The notes under the pieces: generated by a model
Database searches by the model: none
What the model was told of the DNA's origin: nothing
Seen by the model: the letters and a program-made list of their open reading frames with translations, nothing else
Position numbers and translations under genes: made by a program
In this document: in pieces, positions 8,930-17,305 of the stretch
Position numbering within the stretch: position 1 is the stretch's first letter
Layout: each line of letters starts with the position of its first letter
NCBI GenBank assembly: GCA_050008465.1
Contig: JBEKMO010000015.1
Location: 71,490-135,489 of the forward strand
Length of the DNA: 64,000 nt
Source of the DNA: Fen-330 sp050008465
GTDB taxonomy: Bacteria; Acidobacteriota; Terriglobia; Bryobacterales; Bryobacteraceae
Direction: 5' to 3'

Positions 8930-9888
8930 AGACTGCGGCGCTGTTGTTGGCGCTGATAAGGGCGCCGGCTCCCTCATCGGACGCGCAGTTGGTGAACGTG
9001 GATGTGCTGGTGTACGAGAAGGACACGGGCCGCCTGGCGGAGCTGCTCGGCCCGCGGGATTTCGTCATTCTGGACGAGGGCGAGCCGCGGGAGGTCAAGA
9101 CCTTTCAGATCGAGACGACCTCGCTGGACGTCGTGTTCCTGCTCTACGCCAAGGGTTATGTCCGATTCGCGGGCGATGGGAACGACGTGTTCGCGGGCTT
9201 GCGCCAGGCCATTGACGAGTTGCGGCCGAGCGATCGGGGCGCGATTCTTCGCAGCGACACGAACGCGGGAGGCGCGGTCCAATTGATGGAGGACAAGCGC
9301 AAAATCGATTCGCGGCGCGTGCGGCAGCGGGGGCGGGTCACCCCGCTGGGGCGCGGCGACCGGCTGTATGACGCTGTGGCATGCGCGATGTCGCTGTTCC
9401 CCCGGCCGTACGACCCGATGCGGCGACGGGCGATCATCGCGCTCACGGACGACATCGAACGCCACTCCAAGACGAAACTCGACGCGCTGATGGCGGAACT
9501 GCTGGAGGGTGGAGCGACGCTGAATAGCGTGGTGCTGGTGACGGGGCAACCATACATCTCCACGGGCGGGGCGACCATTCCGATTCCAAGAGTGACGAGT
9601 CGGCGTATCGGGGGGACCAACCCGCCCGGAGTTTCGACCCAGCCGGCGGTGGAGGCAACCGGAGGGCAGACGATCCCCGGAGACAAATCGCGCGCGGGGC
9701 TGCCGGAGATGCTGCGGAGGCTGCACGGACGGTACCTGCTGGGCTTCCAGGCACCGGCCTCGGACCGGCGGGTGTTCCGGAAAATCGAGGTAAGGCTGAC
9801 CGAGGAGGCTCGGAAGCGGTATCCGAGCGCGGTGATCCGGGCACGGACGGGATACTACACCGTGGAGGGCGCGGCGAGGCAGCGGTAG
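8926..9888 (+). CDS. VWFA-related secreted protein 2
   Basis: 320 residues, paralogous in plan to its neighbour: short hydrophobic leader, VWFA-like core (LDVVFLLYAKGY; RRRAIIALTDDIERHS) and a C-terminal part shared with other family members (SRAGLPEMLRRLHGRYLLGF ...). The GTG start at 8926 overlaps the previous stop by 4 bases and is preceded by GAGGT. In place of DxSxS the first strand ends LLYAKGY, so the MIDAS is lost. A decayed copy of its 3' third lies at 11990-12288. Confidence 0.72.
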   Translation: MKTAALLLALIRAPAPSSDAQLVNVDVLVYEKDTGRLAELLGPRDFVILDEGEPREVKTFQIETTSLDVVFLLYAKGYVRFAGDGNDVFAGLRQAIDELRPSDRGAILRSDTNAGGAVQLMEDKRKIDSRRVRQRGRVTPLGRGDRLYDAVACAMSLFPRPYDPMRRRAIIALTDDIERHSKTKLDALMAELLEGGATLNSVVLVTGQPYISTGGATIPIPRVTSRRIGGTNPPGVSTQPAVEATGGQTIPGDKSRAGLPEMLRRLHGRYLLGFQAPASDRRVFRKIEVRLTEEARKRYPSAVIRARTGYYTVEGAARQR

Positions 9889-9921
9889 GCGCGTTGTTAG
9901 GCAGAACGACTACCTCGCACG

Positions 9922-11817
9922 ATGCGTATTCCCGGATTGGACCTAGAGCCGAGGAATGTCTGGATGGGACCTTCGCAGGCGTTTCCGGGACCGGCCAAAG
10001 AACCCGGCGCAGCCCCCCACGCGCGCTCCAGGCCGGCTCGACTGGCGATGTGGCTGATTCTGGGGGTCCACGCCGGGCTGCTTGTGGCGGCGCTGCCCGA
10101 CTACCGCGTAACGATCGACTCGGGCTACCATATCTCGCTGGCCCGCTGGTATGCCGAGCACGGGACGGCTTTCTGGGACCACATTAACTACGGCCCAGGA
10201 GGGCGACCGAATCTGCAAGGCCCGGCCACCCACATGGCCATCGCGCTGCTGGGCCGTGTTCTGGGCGGCAGCGGCGACGCCTACGTGCTGGCGAACGCCA
10301 TTCTGGCGGTGCTGCAATGGGCGGCGGCGATGTGGACGGCGGTCTATTTCGCGCGCCGCTTTTGCGGAGACTGGGGTGCGTTGTTCGCCGCTGTGCTGCT
10401 ATCCGGGAATGCGCTGTCAGCGGGCAGCTTCTCGGTCGCCGTCCCCTCCGGCTGGATCTTCATTCTCGCACCCTGGGCGATCCACTTCTTCCTCGAAGAA
10501 CGCCTGGTGCTGGCGACCCTGGCCACGAGCCTGGCGATTTACGTCCATTTGGCAGGGTATGCGACTGTGCCGACCGGGGTGGTGGTGGCAGCGCTGTTGA
10601 CCCGCCGCTGGCGTAGCCTGGTGAAGGTGGGCGCCGGTGCGGCGTTTCTAACGGCGCCCTACACGATCCATCTTCTCCGCCACCTGGCTTGGTACCGGGG
10701 CCAGCACGGCCACGTCGCCCTGGAGCTTGCGCCGCTGATCTACGTGGCAGCGGGGCTGGGCTTGATCTGGCTGCTGCGCCGGCCCAAGGAGCACGTCTTC
10801 CTGCTGGCCTGGTTCGCCGCGCCCATCGCCTGGGTTTTCCAGGATTACACCCGCTTCCTGGCACAAGCGACACTGTCGATGTCGGTGATCGGTGGGGTGT
10901 GGGCGGGCAGGATGAGTGAACGGATGACCGGCCGGTGGCGTGCGGTGTTCGCCGTTGCGCTGGTAGCCCTAGCGACGCTGCCGTCCCCGCTCAACCACGC
11001 GAGCCTAGCTGGCGAAGCGGCGTGGGTGTCCGGTGTTCGATATCCACGCCTCATCGACTGGAGCGAGGCGCGAACCATTGCCGCCGGGATCCAACAAGCC
11101 GGCCTCACGCACCGCCTGATCGCCCCCTACAACCCGTCGCAGTGCATCCGCTTTGCGGTTTACGCGCCGCTCCAGTTCGAAAAGGGCCACTGGGTTGAAG
11201 TGCAGCCGGCGAAAGACCCCGCTGAAGACCTCTCGGCCGGCGCAAAAGTCTATGTGGTGCCAGTGGGGCCCGACGATCCGAGCCTCATGGACTTGCAGGG
11301 CCGCGGCCTGGTGACCATCCATGGAGGCAGCGCCATAACCAGTATCGTCACCTTGAAGCCGGCGCCGTTGGAGGCGGTCGTGCCGGTAGTCGCCCGAATG
11401 ATTTCCGAGGAGGCGGCGTGGTTGTCCGCGAACGCGAAGAATAACGTGCCGGCGCCATGGGAAGTGGTTCGCTCGCCAGCGGCACTGGCGGAATGGAGGC
11501 GCGCCCGAGTGGTTCAACGCGGGCGCGCCGGCCGCCTGCAACTGGCGATGGCACTGTACGCCTATGCGCTCGAATCAACGGCACCACAAACGGCGCGGGG
11601 CGCGCGCGGAGCCGTCCGCGGCTTCGGCAGCATGGCGAGTTTTCTGGGCGATGAGGCCTGCCTTAACTTCGTCAGCGAGTCTCGCCACCAGCGGATGCGG
11701 CAGAACCTGGCTGAAGTCGCGGCGGCGGCGAGTCGCCTCGGGCCAGAGCCAGCGAGTATCAAGCCGCTGGGTGAAGCGCTTCGTAGGCTGTTCGGCGAGT
11801 ACTTCACGGCGGCGTAA
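9922..11817 (+). CDS. GT-C-like polytopic membrane protein
   Basis: 631 residues. About ten membrane helices lie between residues 42 and 360, with a soluble tail of about 270 residues. The first periplasmic loop carries DYRVTIDSGYHISLARWYAEHG, whose acidic residue after the first helix is the usual catalytic position of GT-C glycosyltransferases of the PMT/ArnT type. A role in sugar transfer from a lipid carrier is inferred only from that layout. The start is uncertain: 9922, 9964 or 10048 would all leave the first helix intact, and no clear ribosome-binding site supports one of them. Confidence 0.6.
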   Translation: MRIPGLDLEPRNVWMGPSQAFPGPAKEPGAAPHARSRPARLAMWLILGVHAGLLVAALPDYRVTIDSGYHISLARWYAEHGTAFWDHINYGPGGRPNLQGPATHMAIALLGRVLGGSGDAYVLANAILAVLQWAAAMWTAVYFARRFCGDWGALFAAVLLSGNALSAGSFSVAVPSGWIFILAPWAIHFFLEERLVLATLATSLAIYVHLAGYATVPTGVVVAALLTRRWRSLVKVGAGAAFLTAPYTIHLLRHLAWYRGQHGHVALELAPLIYVAAGLGLIWLLRRPKEHVFLLAWFAAPIAWVFQDYTRFLAQATLSMSVIGGVWAGRMSERMTGRWRAVFAVALVALATLPSPLNHASLAGEAAWVSGVRYPRLIDWSEARTIAAGIQQAGLTHRLIAPYNPSQCIRFAVYAPLQFEKGHWVEVQPAKDPAEDLSAGAKVYVVPVGPDDPSLMDLQGRGLVTIHGGSAITSIVTLKPAPLEAVVPVVARMISEEAAWLSANAKNNVPAPWEVVRSPAALAEWRRARVVQRGRAGRLQLAMALYAYALESTAPQTARGARGAVRGFGSMASFLGDEACLNFVSESRHQRMRQNLAEVAAAASRLGPEPASIKPLGEALRRLFGEYFTAA

Positions 11818-11854
11818 CCCCGAGAGTTGCCGGCCGGCACGATGGCGGGTGAAA

Positions 11855-11989
11855 TCAGCTCAGCACAGCCGCCAGGTGGGATATGGCTCGCTCGATCCGA
11901 CTCTCGGCAAGGCTTCCGTGTCCGAACACCAGAGCGGGTTCTGGGGGAGCTTGGAAACAGTAATCGCGCATCGGGTAAAGGCCGATCGA
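11855..11989 (-). pseudogene. C-terminal relic of a MocR/GntR-type PLP-domain regulator
   Basis: The minus-strand translation ends LVFGHGSLAESRIERAISHL followed by AAVLS and a stop at 11855. This resembles the closing stretch of the aminotransferase-like domain of MocR regulators (typically LGFAxLxExxIxxGVxxLAxxL). Nothing of the rest of the gene remains, and the fragment abuts the VWFA relic on the opposite strand. Confidence 0.4.
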
Positions 11990-12288
11990 TCGGGGCGGGT
12001 GCGGCAGCGGGGGCGGCGCACTCTGATGGGGCGGCGCGACCATCCCGATTCCGATCGTGACCAGCCGGCGGTGGTGGAGGCAACCGGAGGGGAGACGATC
12101 CCCGGGGACAAGTCGCGTGCGGGGCTGCCAGAGATGCTGCGGAGGCTGCACGGGCGATACCTGCTGGGCTTCCAGGCACCGGCATCGGACCGGCGGGTGT
12201 TCCGTGAAGATCGAGGTCAGGCTGACCGAGGAAGCCCGGAAACGGTATCCGAGCGCGGTGATTCGGGCGCGGACGGGATACTACGGCT
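11990..12288 (+). pseudogene. Decayed copy of the 3' third of VWFA gene 2
   Basis: Long near-identical stretches match 9310-9345 and 9565-9862: the copies share, for example, GGTGCGGCAGCGGGGGCGG-like and GGGCTTCCAGGCACCGGC blocks. The copy lacks about 220 bases internally and several short pieces, and carries an extra base near 12206 (TTCCGTGAAGATCG against TTCCGGAAAATCG) that shifts the frame. The match stops at the end of the DinB gene. There is no start signal, so this is a broken duplication. Confidence 0.82.
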
Positions 12289-12781
12289 GGGGGGGCATGC
12301 CGTAGTTGGACCACTCTTCTTTGGAGGGGCCGTAGACGCCGGGGACTTTCAGGCCGGCCTGGCGCATCAGGACCGTCATCTGGCCGCGGTGGTGGCAGGA
12401 GTGCTCGAGCAGGGAGACGAGAACGAAGCCTTTGGTCCAGGACACTCCGTAGATGGGGACGTAGTCGGCGAGCTGGGCGTCGGTCCAGTTGGTTGGGACG
12501 GCCTCGGCGACGGCTTGCGCGCAGGTGTCAAAGGCGCCGGCGATGGCGGCGGCGGAGGCGGGCAGAGGATCCTTCTCGCTGGCGGCGGCGATGGGCACGC
12601 CGACCTCTCCCAGCGTGTAGGTGATGCTGCCGATGATGTGCCAGGCGATGAAGCCGAGGGTGCGGCCTTCGGGGGTGACGCGCTGGGCGAGAGACTCGTC
12701 GGTGAGAGCGCGGAAGACCTTGAGAGTAGCTTCGCTTTCCATCTTCCAGGCAGTCAGGAAATCGGAGATTGAGTGGAACAT
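12281..12781 (-). CDS. DinB-family protein
   Basis: 166 residues forming the four-helix DinB/YfiT-like fold, with the metal-binding histidines expected of the family: one in FIAWHIIGSI and the pair in LLEHSCHHRGQM. The start at 12781 (MFHSISDFLTAWKMESE) fits the family's usual N-terminus better than the codon 36 bases upstream. Such proteins are thought to be metal-dependent thiol transferases or hydrolases; the substrate is unknown. It is divergent from the methyltransferase gene, the two starts lying 66 bases apart. Confidence 0.85.
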   Translation of the reverse strand: MFHSISDFLTAWKMESEATLKVFRALTDESLAQRVTPEGRTLGFIAWHIIGSITYTLGEVGVPIAAASEKDPLPASAAAIAGAFDTCAQAVAEAVPTNWTDAQLADYVPIYGVSWTKGFVLVSLLEHSCHHRGQMTVLMRQAGLKVPGVYGPSKEEWSNYGMPPQP

Positions 12782-12847
12782 GACACCAAGATAGCCGAAC
12801 TGGCGAGCTCCGGGCAACGGGTGGAAGTGCTACGATTGCTTACAGTT

Positions 12848-14698
12848 ATGCGGGCGGCCGAATTCCGCGAACAACTCGCCCGCCGCGTTCTGGTGGCCGA
12901 CGGGGCGATGGGGACGATGCTGTACTTGAAGGGCATCTTCATCAACCGCTGCTACGACGAGCTGAACCTGTCGGCGCCGGCGCTGGTGAAGGAGGTGCAC
13001 GAGGAGTACGTAAAGGCGGGCGCGGAAATCATCGAGACGAACACGTTCGGGGCGAACCGCATGCGCCTGGCGGCGTACGGATACGCGGACAAGCTGAAGG
13101 CGATCAACCAGGCGGGGGCGCGGCTGGCACGGGAGGCGGCCGGGGAGCAGGCGTTCGTGGCGGGATCGATGGGGCCGCTGGGGGTGCGCATCGAGCCGCT
13201 GGGGCCGACGTCGTTCGCCGAGGCGCGCGCGGCGTTCCGGGAGCAGGCGGAGGCGCTGGTGGAGGCGGGGGTCGATCTGCTGGTGCTGGAGACGTTCGCG
13301 GACATCCGTGAACTGCGCGAGGCGGTGCTGGCGGCGCGCGAGGCGGCGGGGGCGGAAATGGTCATCGTCGCGCAGGTAACGATCGACGATTTCGGCAACA
13401 TGCCCGACGGTACCCAGACGGAGGTGTTCACGCGGCGGCTGGAGGAGTGGGCGGCCGACGTGGTGGGGTTGAACTGCTCGGCGGGGCCCAAGGTGACGCT
13501 GGAGACCATCGAGAAGATGGCGCAGTATTCGCGCAAGCCGATGAGCGCGATGCCGAACGCGGGGCATCCGGCGACGGTGGAAGGCCGGAAGATCTACCTG
13601 TGCTCGCCGGAGTACATGGCGCAGTACGCGCGGCGGTTCATCCAGGCGGGAGTGAAGATCGTGGGCGGCTGCTGCGGGACGACGCCGGAGCATATCAAGC
13701 TGATCCGGGCGGAGGCGCGGTCGCTGGAGCCGGCCCATCGGCAGCTCGCGGTTACGGTGGAGGAACCGGCAGCCAAAGCGCAGGCGCTGGCAGCGGCGCC
13801 GCTCGCGGAGAAGTCGAAGCTGGGCGCGAAACTGGCGGCGGGGCGCTTCGTGGCGTTCGTGGAGATCCTGCCGCCGCGTGGGGTGGACGCGAGGAAGGAA
13901 ATCGAGGGGGCGCGGCGGTGCGCGGAGGCGGGTATCGATTGCATCAACGTGCCGGACGGGCCGCGGGCCAGCGCGCGGATGAGCGCGCAGGTGACCTGCC
14001 AGCTCATCCAGCAGCAGGCGGGCATCGAAGCGGTGATGCACTTCTGCTGCCGGGACCGCAACATCCTGGGGATTCAATCCGAGCTGCTGGGGGCGCACGC
14101 GGCCGGGGTGCGGAACCTGATCTGCATCACCGGGGATCCGCCGCGGATGGGGGCGTATCCGAGCGCCACGGCGGTGTTCGACGTGGACGCGATCGGGCTT
14201 ACCAACATCGCCAGCAACCTGAATCACGGGCTGGACATCGGGGGCAACCCGATGGGGTCGCAAACGGCGCTGGTGATCGGCGTGGGGGCCAACCCGGGGG
14301 CGTTGAATCCGGAGGAAGAATTGCGCCGGTTCGAGTGGAAGGTGCGGGCGGGGGCGGAGTACGTGGTGACGCAGCCGGTGTTCGACCTGGACCTGCTGGA
14401 GCAGTTCCTGCGGCGGACCGAGCACGCCAGGATTCCGCTGATTGCGGGCATTTGGCCGCTGGCCAGTTACCGCAACGCCGAGTTCATGGTGAACGAGCTG
14501 CGCGTGGCGGTGCCGGAGCAATACATGGAGCGGATGCGGTCGGCCGACTCAGGGGAGAAGGCGCGGCGGGAGGGCATCGCGATCGCGCAGGAAATGGTGC
14601 GGCGGGTGCGACCGATGGTGGCGGGCGTGCAGTTGAGCGCGCCGTTCGGGCGGTACGCGATGGCGATCGAGGTGGCGCAGGCGATCGGAACGCGGTAA
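12848..14698 (+). CDS. Bifunctional homocysteine S-methyltransferase / methylenetetrahydrofolate reductase
   Basis: 616 residues with two domains, as in YitJ. Residues 1-290 are a Pfam S-methyl_trans domain: VADGAMGTMLY, NTFGANRMRL, and zinc ligands GLNCSAG plus GGCCGTTPEHI. Residues about 315-610 are the FAD-dependent MTHFR barrel (FVEILPPRG, CITGDPPRMG, VTQPVFDLDLL). The protein would make 5-methyl-THF and pass its methyl group, or that of another donor, to homocysteine in methionine synthesis; there is no cobalamin domain. Start 12848 lies 12 bases after a TACGAT box (12831-12836), without a Shine-Dalgarno sequence. Confidence 0.9.
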   Translation: MRAAEFREQLARRVLVADGAMGTMLYLKGIFINRCYDELNLSAPALVKEVHEEYVKAGAEIIETNTFGANRMRLAAYGYADKLKAINQAGARLAREAAGEQAFVAGSMGPLGVRIEPLGPTSFAEARAAFREQAEALVEAGVDLLVLETFADIRELREAVLAAREAAGAEMVIVAQVTIDDFGNMPDGTQTEVFTRRLEEWAADVVGLNCSAGPKVTLETIEKMAQYSRKPMSAMPNAGHPATVEGRKIYLCSPEYMAQYARRFIQAGVKIVGGCCGTTPEHIKLIRAEARSLEPAHRQLAVTVEEPAAKAQALAAAPLAEKSKLGAKLAAGRFVAFVEILPPRGVDARKEIEGARRCAEAGIDCINVPDGPRASARMSAQVTCQLIQQQAGIEAVMHFCCRDRNILGIQSELLGAHAAGVRNLICITGDPPRMGAYPSATAVFDVDAIGLTNIASNLNHGLDIGGNPMGSQTALVIGVGANPGALNPEEELRRFEWKVRAGAEYVVTQPVFDLDLLEQFLRRTEHARIPLIAGIWPLASYRNAEFMVNELRVAVPEQYMERMRSADSGEKARREGIAIAQEMVRRVRPMVAGVQLSAPFGRYAMAIEVAQAIGTR

Positions 14699-14723
14699 AA
14701 AGGAAGCTGACCCTCAGGGCTTG

Positions 14724-15356
14724 ATGGCCACAGACCTTATCGAGATCGAACCGGACCGGCCGAGCGCGGAGGCGCTCGATAGAGCTGCCGCGGCTATCCG
14801 CCGTGGGGCGGTGGTGGCAATTCCCACAGATGCTCTCTACACCCTGGTCGCCGACCCGTTCAACCTGTGCGCGGTGGGGCAGGTGTTCCTGGCCAAAGGC
14901 CGGGAGCCGCACCGTTCCCTGCCCCTGCTGATTCCCGATTCGACGGCGGCCGAAGACCTGGCCAAGGAGATCCCGGACCGGTTCTACGTGCTGGCCCGGC
15001 GGTTCTGGCCGGGACCGCTGACCATCATCGTGCCAGCGGCGGCGAAGGTGCCGCTGAAAGTGACCGGGAACACCGGGCGTCTGGCGCTGCGACGAACCCG
15101 TTCGGTGGTCGCCAACGGCCTGCTGGAGCGGCTGGGGCAGCCGCTGGTGGCCACCAGCGCCAACATCTCGGGGCAGCCGACCTGCCGGAGCGGGATCGAG
15201 GTGTTTGGGGTGATGGACGGGCGGGTGGCCCTGGTGCTGGACGGGGGCTTTTGCGCCGGCCCGGGCAGTACCACGGTGGATATCACGGACCCGGTGTGGA
15301 AAATCATCCGGGAAGGCGCGATCCCGGTGAAGGACGTGGCGGAGTGTCTGGGGTAA
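14724..15356 (+). CDS. tsaC: L-threonylcarbamoyladenylate synthase (TsaC/Sua5/YrdC family)
   Basis: 210 residues, a single YrdC domain without the Sua5 C-terminal domain. Conserved elements are the ATP/threonine site AIPTDALYTL (canonical PTDTVYGL), FLAKGREPHRSLPLL, WPGPLTIIVP and VATSANISGQP. The enzyme makes threonylcarbamoyl-AMP for t6A37 of ANN-decoding tRNAs. The KGR motif argues for TsaC activity rather than the YciO paralogue, although the first motif is atypical. The start is ATG 14724; a TTG directly precedes it in frame. It follows the methyltransferase gene by 25 bases. Confidence 0.85.
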   Translation: MATDLIEIEPDRPSAEALDRAAAAIRRGAVVAIPTDALYTLVADPFNLCAVGQVFLAKGREPHRSLPLLIPDSTAAEDLAKEIPDRFYVLARRFWPGPLTIIVPAAAKVPLKVTGNTGRLALRRTRSVVANGLLERLGQPLVATSANISGQPTCRSGIEVFGVMDGRVALVLDGGFCAGPGSTTVDITDPVWKIIREGAIPVKDVAECLG

Positions 15357-15382
15357 GCCAGATTGACGAATTACGATTTTGT

Positions 15383-15433
15383 CATTGACGATTGAAGGGC
15401 GGAGTCCGGGCCCCGCGCGGCCAATCGTCAATG
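15383..15433. repeat. 12-bp inverted repeat around the ATTGACGATTG motif
   Basis: CATTGACGATTG (15383-15394) and its exact complement (15422-15433) face each other across 27 bases. Further copies of AATCGTCA or TTGACGA lie at 15363-15369 and 15439-15451. The cluster sits between tsaC and the 6S RNA promoter; it could be a small dispersed repeat or protein-binding sites. Confidence 0.5.
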
Positions 15434-15461
15434 GAACAATCGTCAATCGTCAGTTTTCTGG

Positions 15462-15467
15462 TATCAT
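15462..15467 (+). promoter_or_regulatory. -10 box of the 6S RNA
   Basis: TATCAT sits 7-8 bases before the predicted 5' end of the 6S RNA near 15474. The -35 region (around GTCAATCG) is poor. Confidence 0.45.
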
Positions 15468-15473
15468 CGATCT

Positions 15474-15662
15474 CGGAGCGTATTCGAAGGCTGGGCGGTC
15501 ACCAATATTTGAACCTAACACTCAGATATAGGGAGTCCGACTCGATTTTGCGCCGGTGAGCAAGCTCCGGTCCGAACTGGGCCATGGAGAAGCCTGAAGG
15601 CGCTCGGAGGACACCCACCCCGTTCACAAAACAGGGGTCAAAGACGGGGCCGCCACGCTCAC
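15474..15662 (+). ncRNA. ssrS: 6S RNA
   Basis: A rod-like RNA of about 185 nt. GAGCGT (15476-15481) pairs exactly with ACGCTC (15655-15660), and GGCGGTC near 15494 pairs with GGCCGCC. The 3' half keeps blocks of bacterial 6S RNA in order: GGTGAGCAAGCTCCGGTCCG, then GAGAAGCCTGAAGGCGCTCG, then GGACACCCACC and a GGGTCAA segment, closely parallel to E. coli ssrS. 6S RNA mimics an open promoter and sequesters housekeeping RNA polymerase. It lies between tsaC and the YmdB gene. Confidence 0.85.
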
Positions 15663-15712
15663 GGGGCGCTCCACTTCCTCCAGCCGAGTCTTGTTGTACC
15701 AGCGAGAGTTGA

Positions 15713-16498
15713 ATGAACCTGCTGTTCATCGGGGACGTGTTCGCGTCCCCCGGGCGACGGGCTGTGGCCGAGTGCCTTGCGGAGATCATCTCCTCCGAGC
15801 GCGTCGACCTGGTGGTGGCCAACGGAGAGAACGCCGCGGGCGGGTTCGGAATCACGCCGCTGGTGGCCGAGGAGCTGTTCACGATGGGCGTGGACGTCCT
15901 CACGACGGGCAACCACATCTGGGACAAGCGGGAGATCTACGACTACCTGGAGCGGCAGCCGCGGCTGCTGCGGCCGGCCAACTACCCCGGCCAGAGTCCG
16001 GGACGCGGGGTGCACGTGGGCCGGGCGCGAAACGGGGTGGAAGCGGCGGTCATCAATCTCCAGGGCCGCACGCACATGCTGGCCATCGACGACCCGTTCC
16101 GCAAGGCCGACGAGATCCTCGGCGCGCTGGACCCGTCGGTGAAGGTCCGGCTGGTGGATTTTCACGCCGAGATCACCAGCGAGAAGATGGCGATGGGGTG
16201 GTACCTGGACGGGCGGGTCTCGGCGGTGATTGGATCGCATACGCACATTCCGACCGCCGACACCCGCATCCTGCCGGGCGGGACGGCATACCAGACCGAC
16301 GCGGGGATGACCGGGCCGTACGACTCGATTATCGGCATCGAGAAGGGCATCGTCCTGCGGCGGTTCCTGACCGGGCTGCCGGTACGCATGGAAGCGGCTC
16401 GCGGTAAGGTAGAATTGCATTCTGTGCTTGTAGACGTGGACGACGTCACCGGGAAGGCGGTTTCCGTGCGGCGGTACACGGTGGAGCGCAGTCGCTAG
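15713..16498 (+). CDS. ymdB: YmdB-family metallophosphoesterase (2',3'-cyclic nucleotide phosphodiesterase)
   Basis: 261 residues, matching TIGR00282 in length. Metal-binding motifs of the calcineurin-like fold are all visible: FIGDVFASPGR, VVANGENAAGGFG, TTGNHIWDKRE, VDFHAEITSEK and GSHTHIPTAD. Homologues hydrolyse 2',3'-cAMP or cGMP and affect RNA turnover and biofilm switching. It follows the 6S RNA by 50 bases and is separated by only 3 bases from the GGDEF gene downstream, suggesting co-transcription. Confidence 0.9.
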   Translation: MNLLFIGDVFASPGRRAVAECLAEIISSERVDLVVANGENAAGGFGITPLVAEELFTMGVDVLTTGNHIWDKREIYDYLERQPRLLRPANYPGQSPGRGVHVGRARNGVEAAVINLQGRTHMLAIDDPFRKADEILGALDPSVKVRLVDFHAEITSEKMAMGWYLDGRVSAVIGSHTHIPTADTRILPGGTAYQTDAGMTGPYDSIIGIEKGIVLRRFLTGLPVRMEAARGKVELHSVLVDVDDVTGKAVSVRRYTVERSR

Positions 16499-16501
16499 CC
16501 C

Positions 16502-17305
16502 ATGTCACCCTGGCTGCTTTCGGTCATCGTGGAGTTGCTGGTCAGCCTGCTGTTCTGCGGGGTGCTGTACTACCTTCGCCGCTCGCTGACCCGGAAGAGC
16601 CTGGTGTTCTGGCTGTTGCTGTGGATAGGACGCGGAGCGGCCTCCCTGATCGCGCTGCGCTACCTGACGGCTACCGAGCGGGTCGCGGTGGTGTTCTACG
16701 CGCCGCTGCAAGTCGCGTTCGCGCTGGCGCTGGTGGTGATCGCAGTGCGGCTGGAGAACCAGAAGGAGCAGCTCCGCGTGCTGAACGAGGAGCTGACGCG
16801 CTTGCGGAAGCAGGCGGCGGGGCAGCTCGATCACGACCCGCTCACCGGGCTGATGAACCGCTCCGCGTTGTCGCGCTGGATCGACGAGGAGCACGGGTTC
16901 GAGGGGCTGGTGGTGGTCTGCGACATGGACGACTTCAAGGTGCTGAACGAACTTTTCGGCCACCTGGTGGGGGACGAGATCCTGCACGGGGTGGGGCACC
17001 TGATCATCAGCTCGGTCCGGGACGAGGACCTGGCGTTCCGCTGGGGCGGCGACGAGTTTGTGCTCTTCTTCCGCACCTGCGACAAGTCGCTGGTGGAGTC
17101 GCGGATGGCCGGGATCGAGGAGCGGCTGAAGACCTTCCACATCCGGCACCACGGGCAGACCGCGGTCCGGTTCAGTTGGGGCATCGCGCCGACCACCGGC
17201 CGCCCGCTGCGCGACAGCCTGGCCGAGGCCGACCGGCTGATGTACGAGTCCAAGCGCGCACGGCGCGGAGACCCTCCGGCCGGAAAGCCGCCCTCAAGTG
17301 GCTGA
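16502..17305 (+). CDS. Membrane diguanylate cyclase (GGDEF)
   Basis: 267 residues: two or three membrane helices within 1-83, a short coiled coil (84-105) and one GGDEF domain (about 110-260). The active-site motif is intact (RWGGDEF, GGDEF at 182-186) with the metal-binding CDMDDFK strand at 140-146. No RxxD inhibitory site is seen at the usual place five residues before GGDEF. The protein should make cyclic di-GMP. It overlaps the dehydratase gene by 8 bases and lies 3 bases after the YmdB gene. Confidence 0.88.
   Translation: MSPWLLSVIVELLVSLLFCGVLYYLRRSLTRKSLVFWLLLWIGRGAASLIALRYLTATERVAVVFYAPLQVAFALALVVIAVRLENQKEQLRVLNEELTRLRKQAAGQLDHDPLTGLMNRSALSRWIDEEHGFEGLVVVCDMDDFKVLNELFGHLVGDEILHGVGHLIISSVRDEDLAFRWGGDEFVLFFRTCDKSLVESRMAGIEERLKTFHIRHHGQTAVRFSWGIAPTTGRPLRDSLAEADRLMYESKRARRGDPPAGKPPSSG

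Noticed and set aside
6029..8977. 982-residue version of the GH97 protein
   Set aside because: The extra 325 residues are low-complexity Arg/His/Pro sequence antisense to the VWFA gene; a signal peptide begins at 8002.
12830..14521. 563-residue open frame on the minus strand, rich in Arg, His and Pro
   Set aside because: It is antisense to the clearly recognisable methyltransferase/MTHFR gene; high GC produces long mirror frames. The same holds for frames at 13447-14724, 17172-18740, 15659-16420, 61112-62254 and many others.
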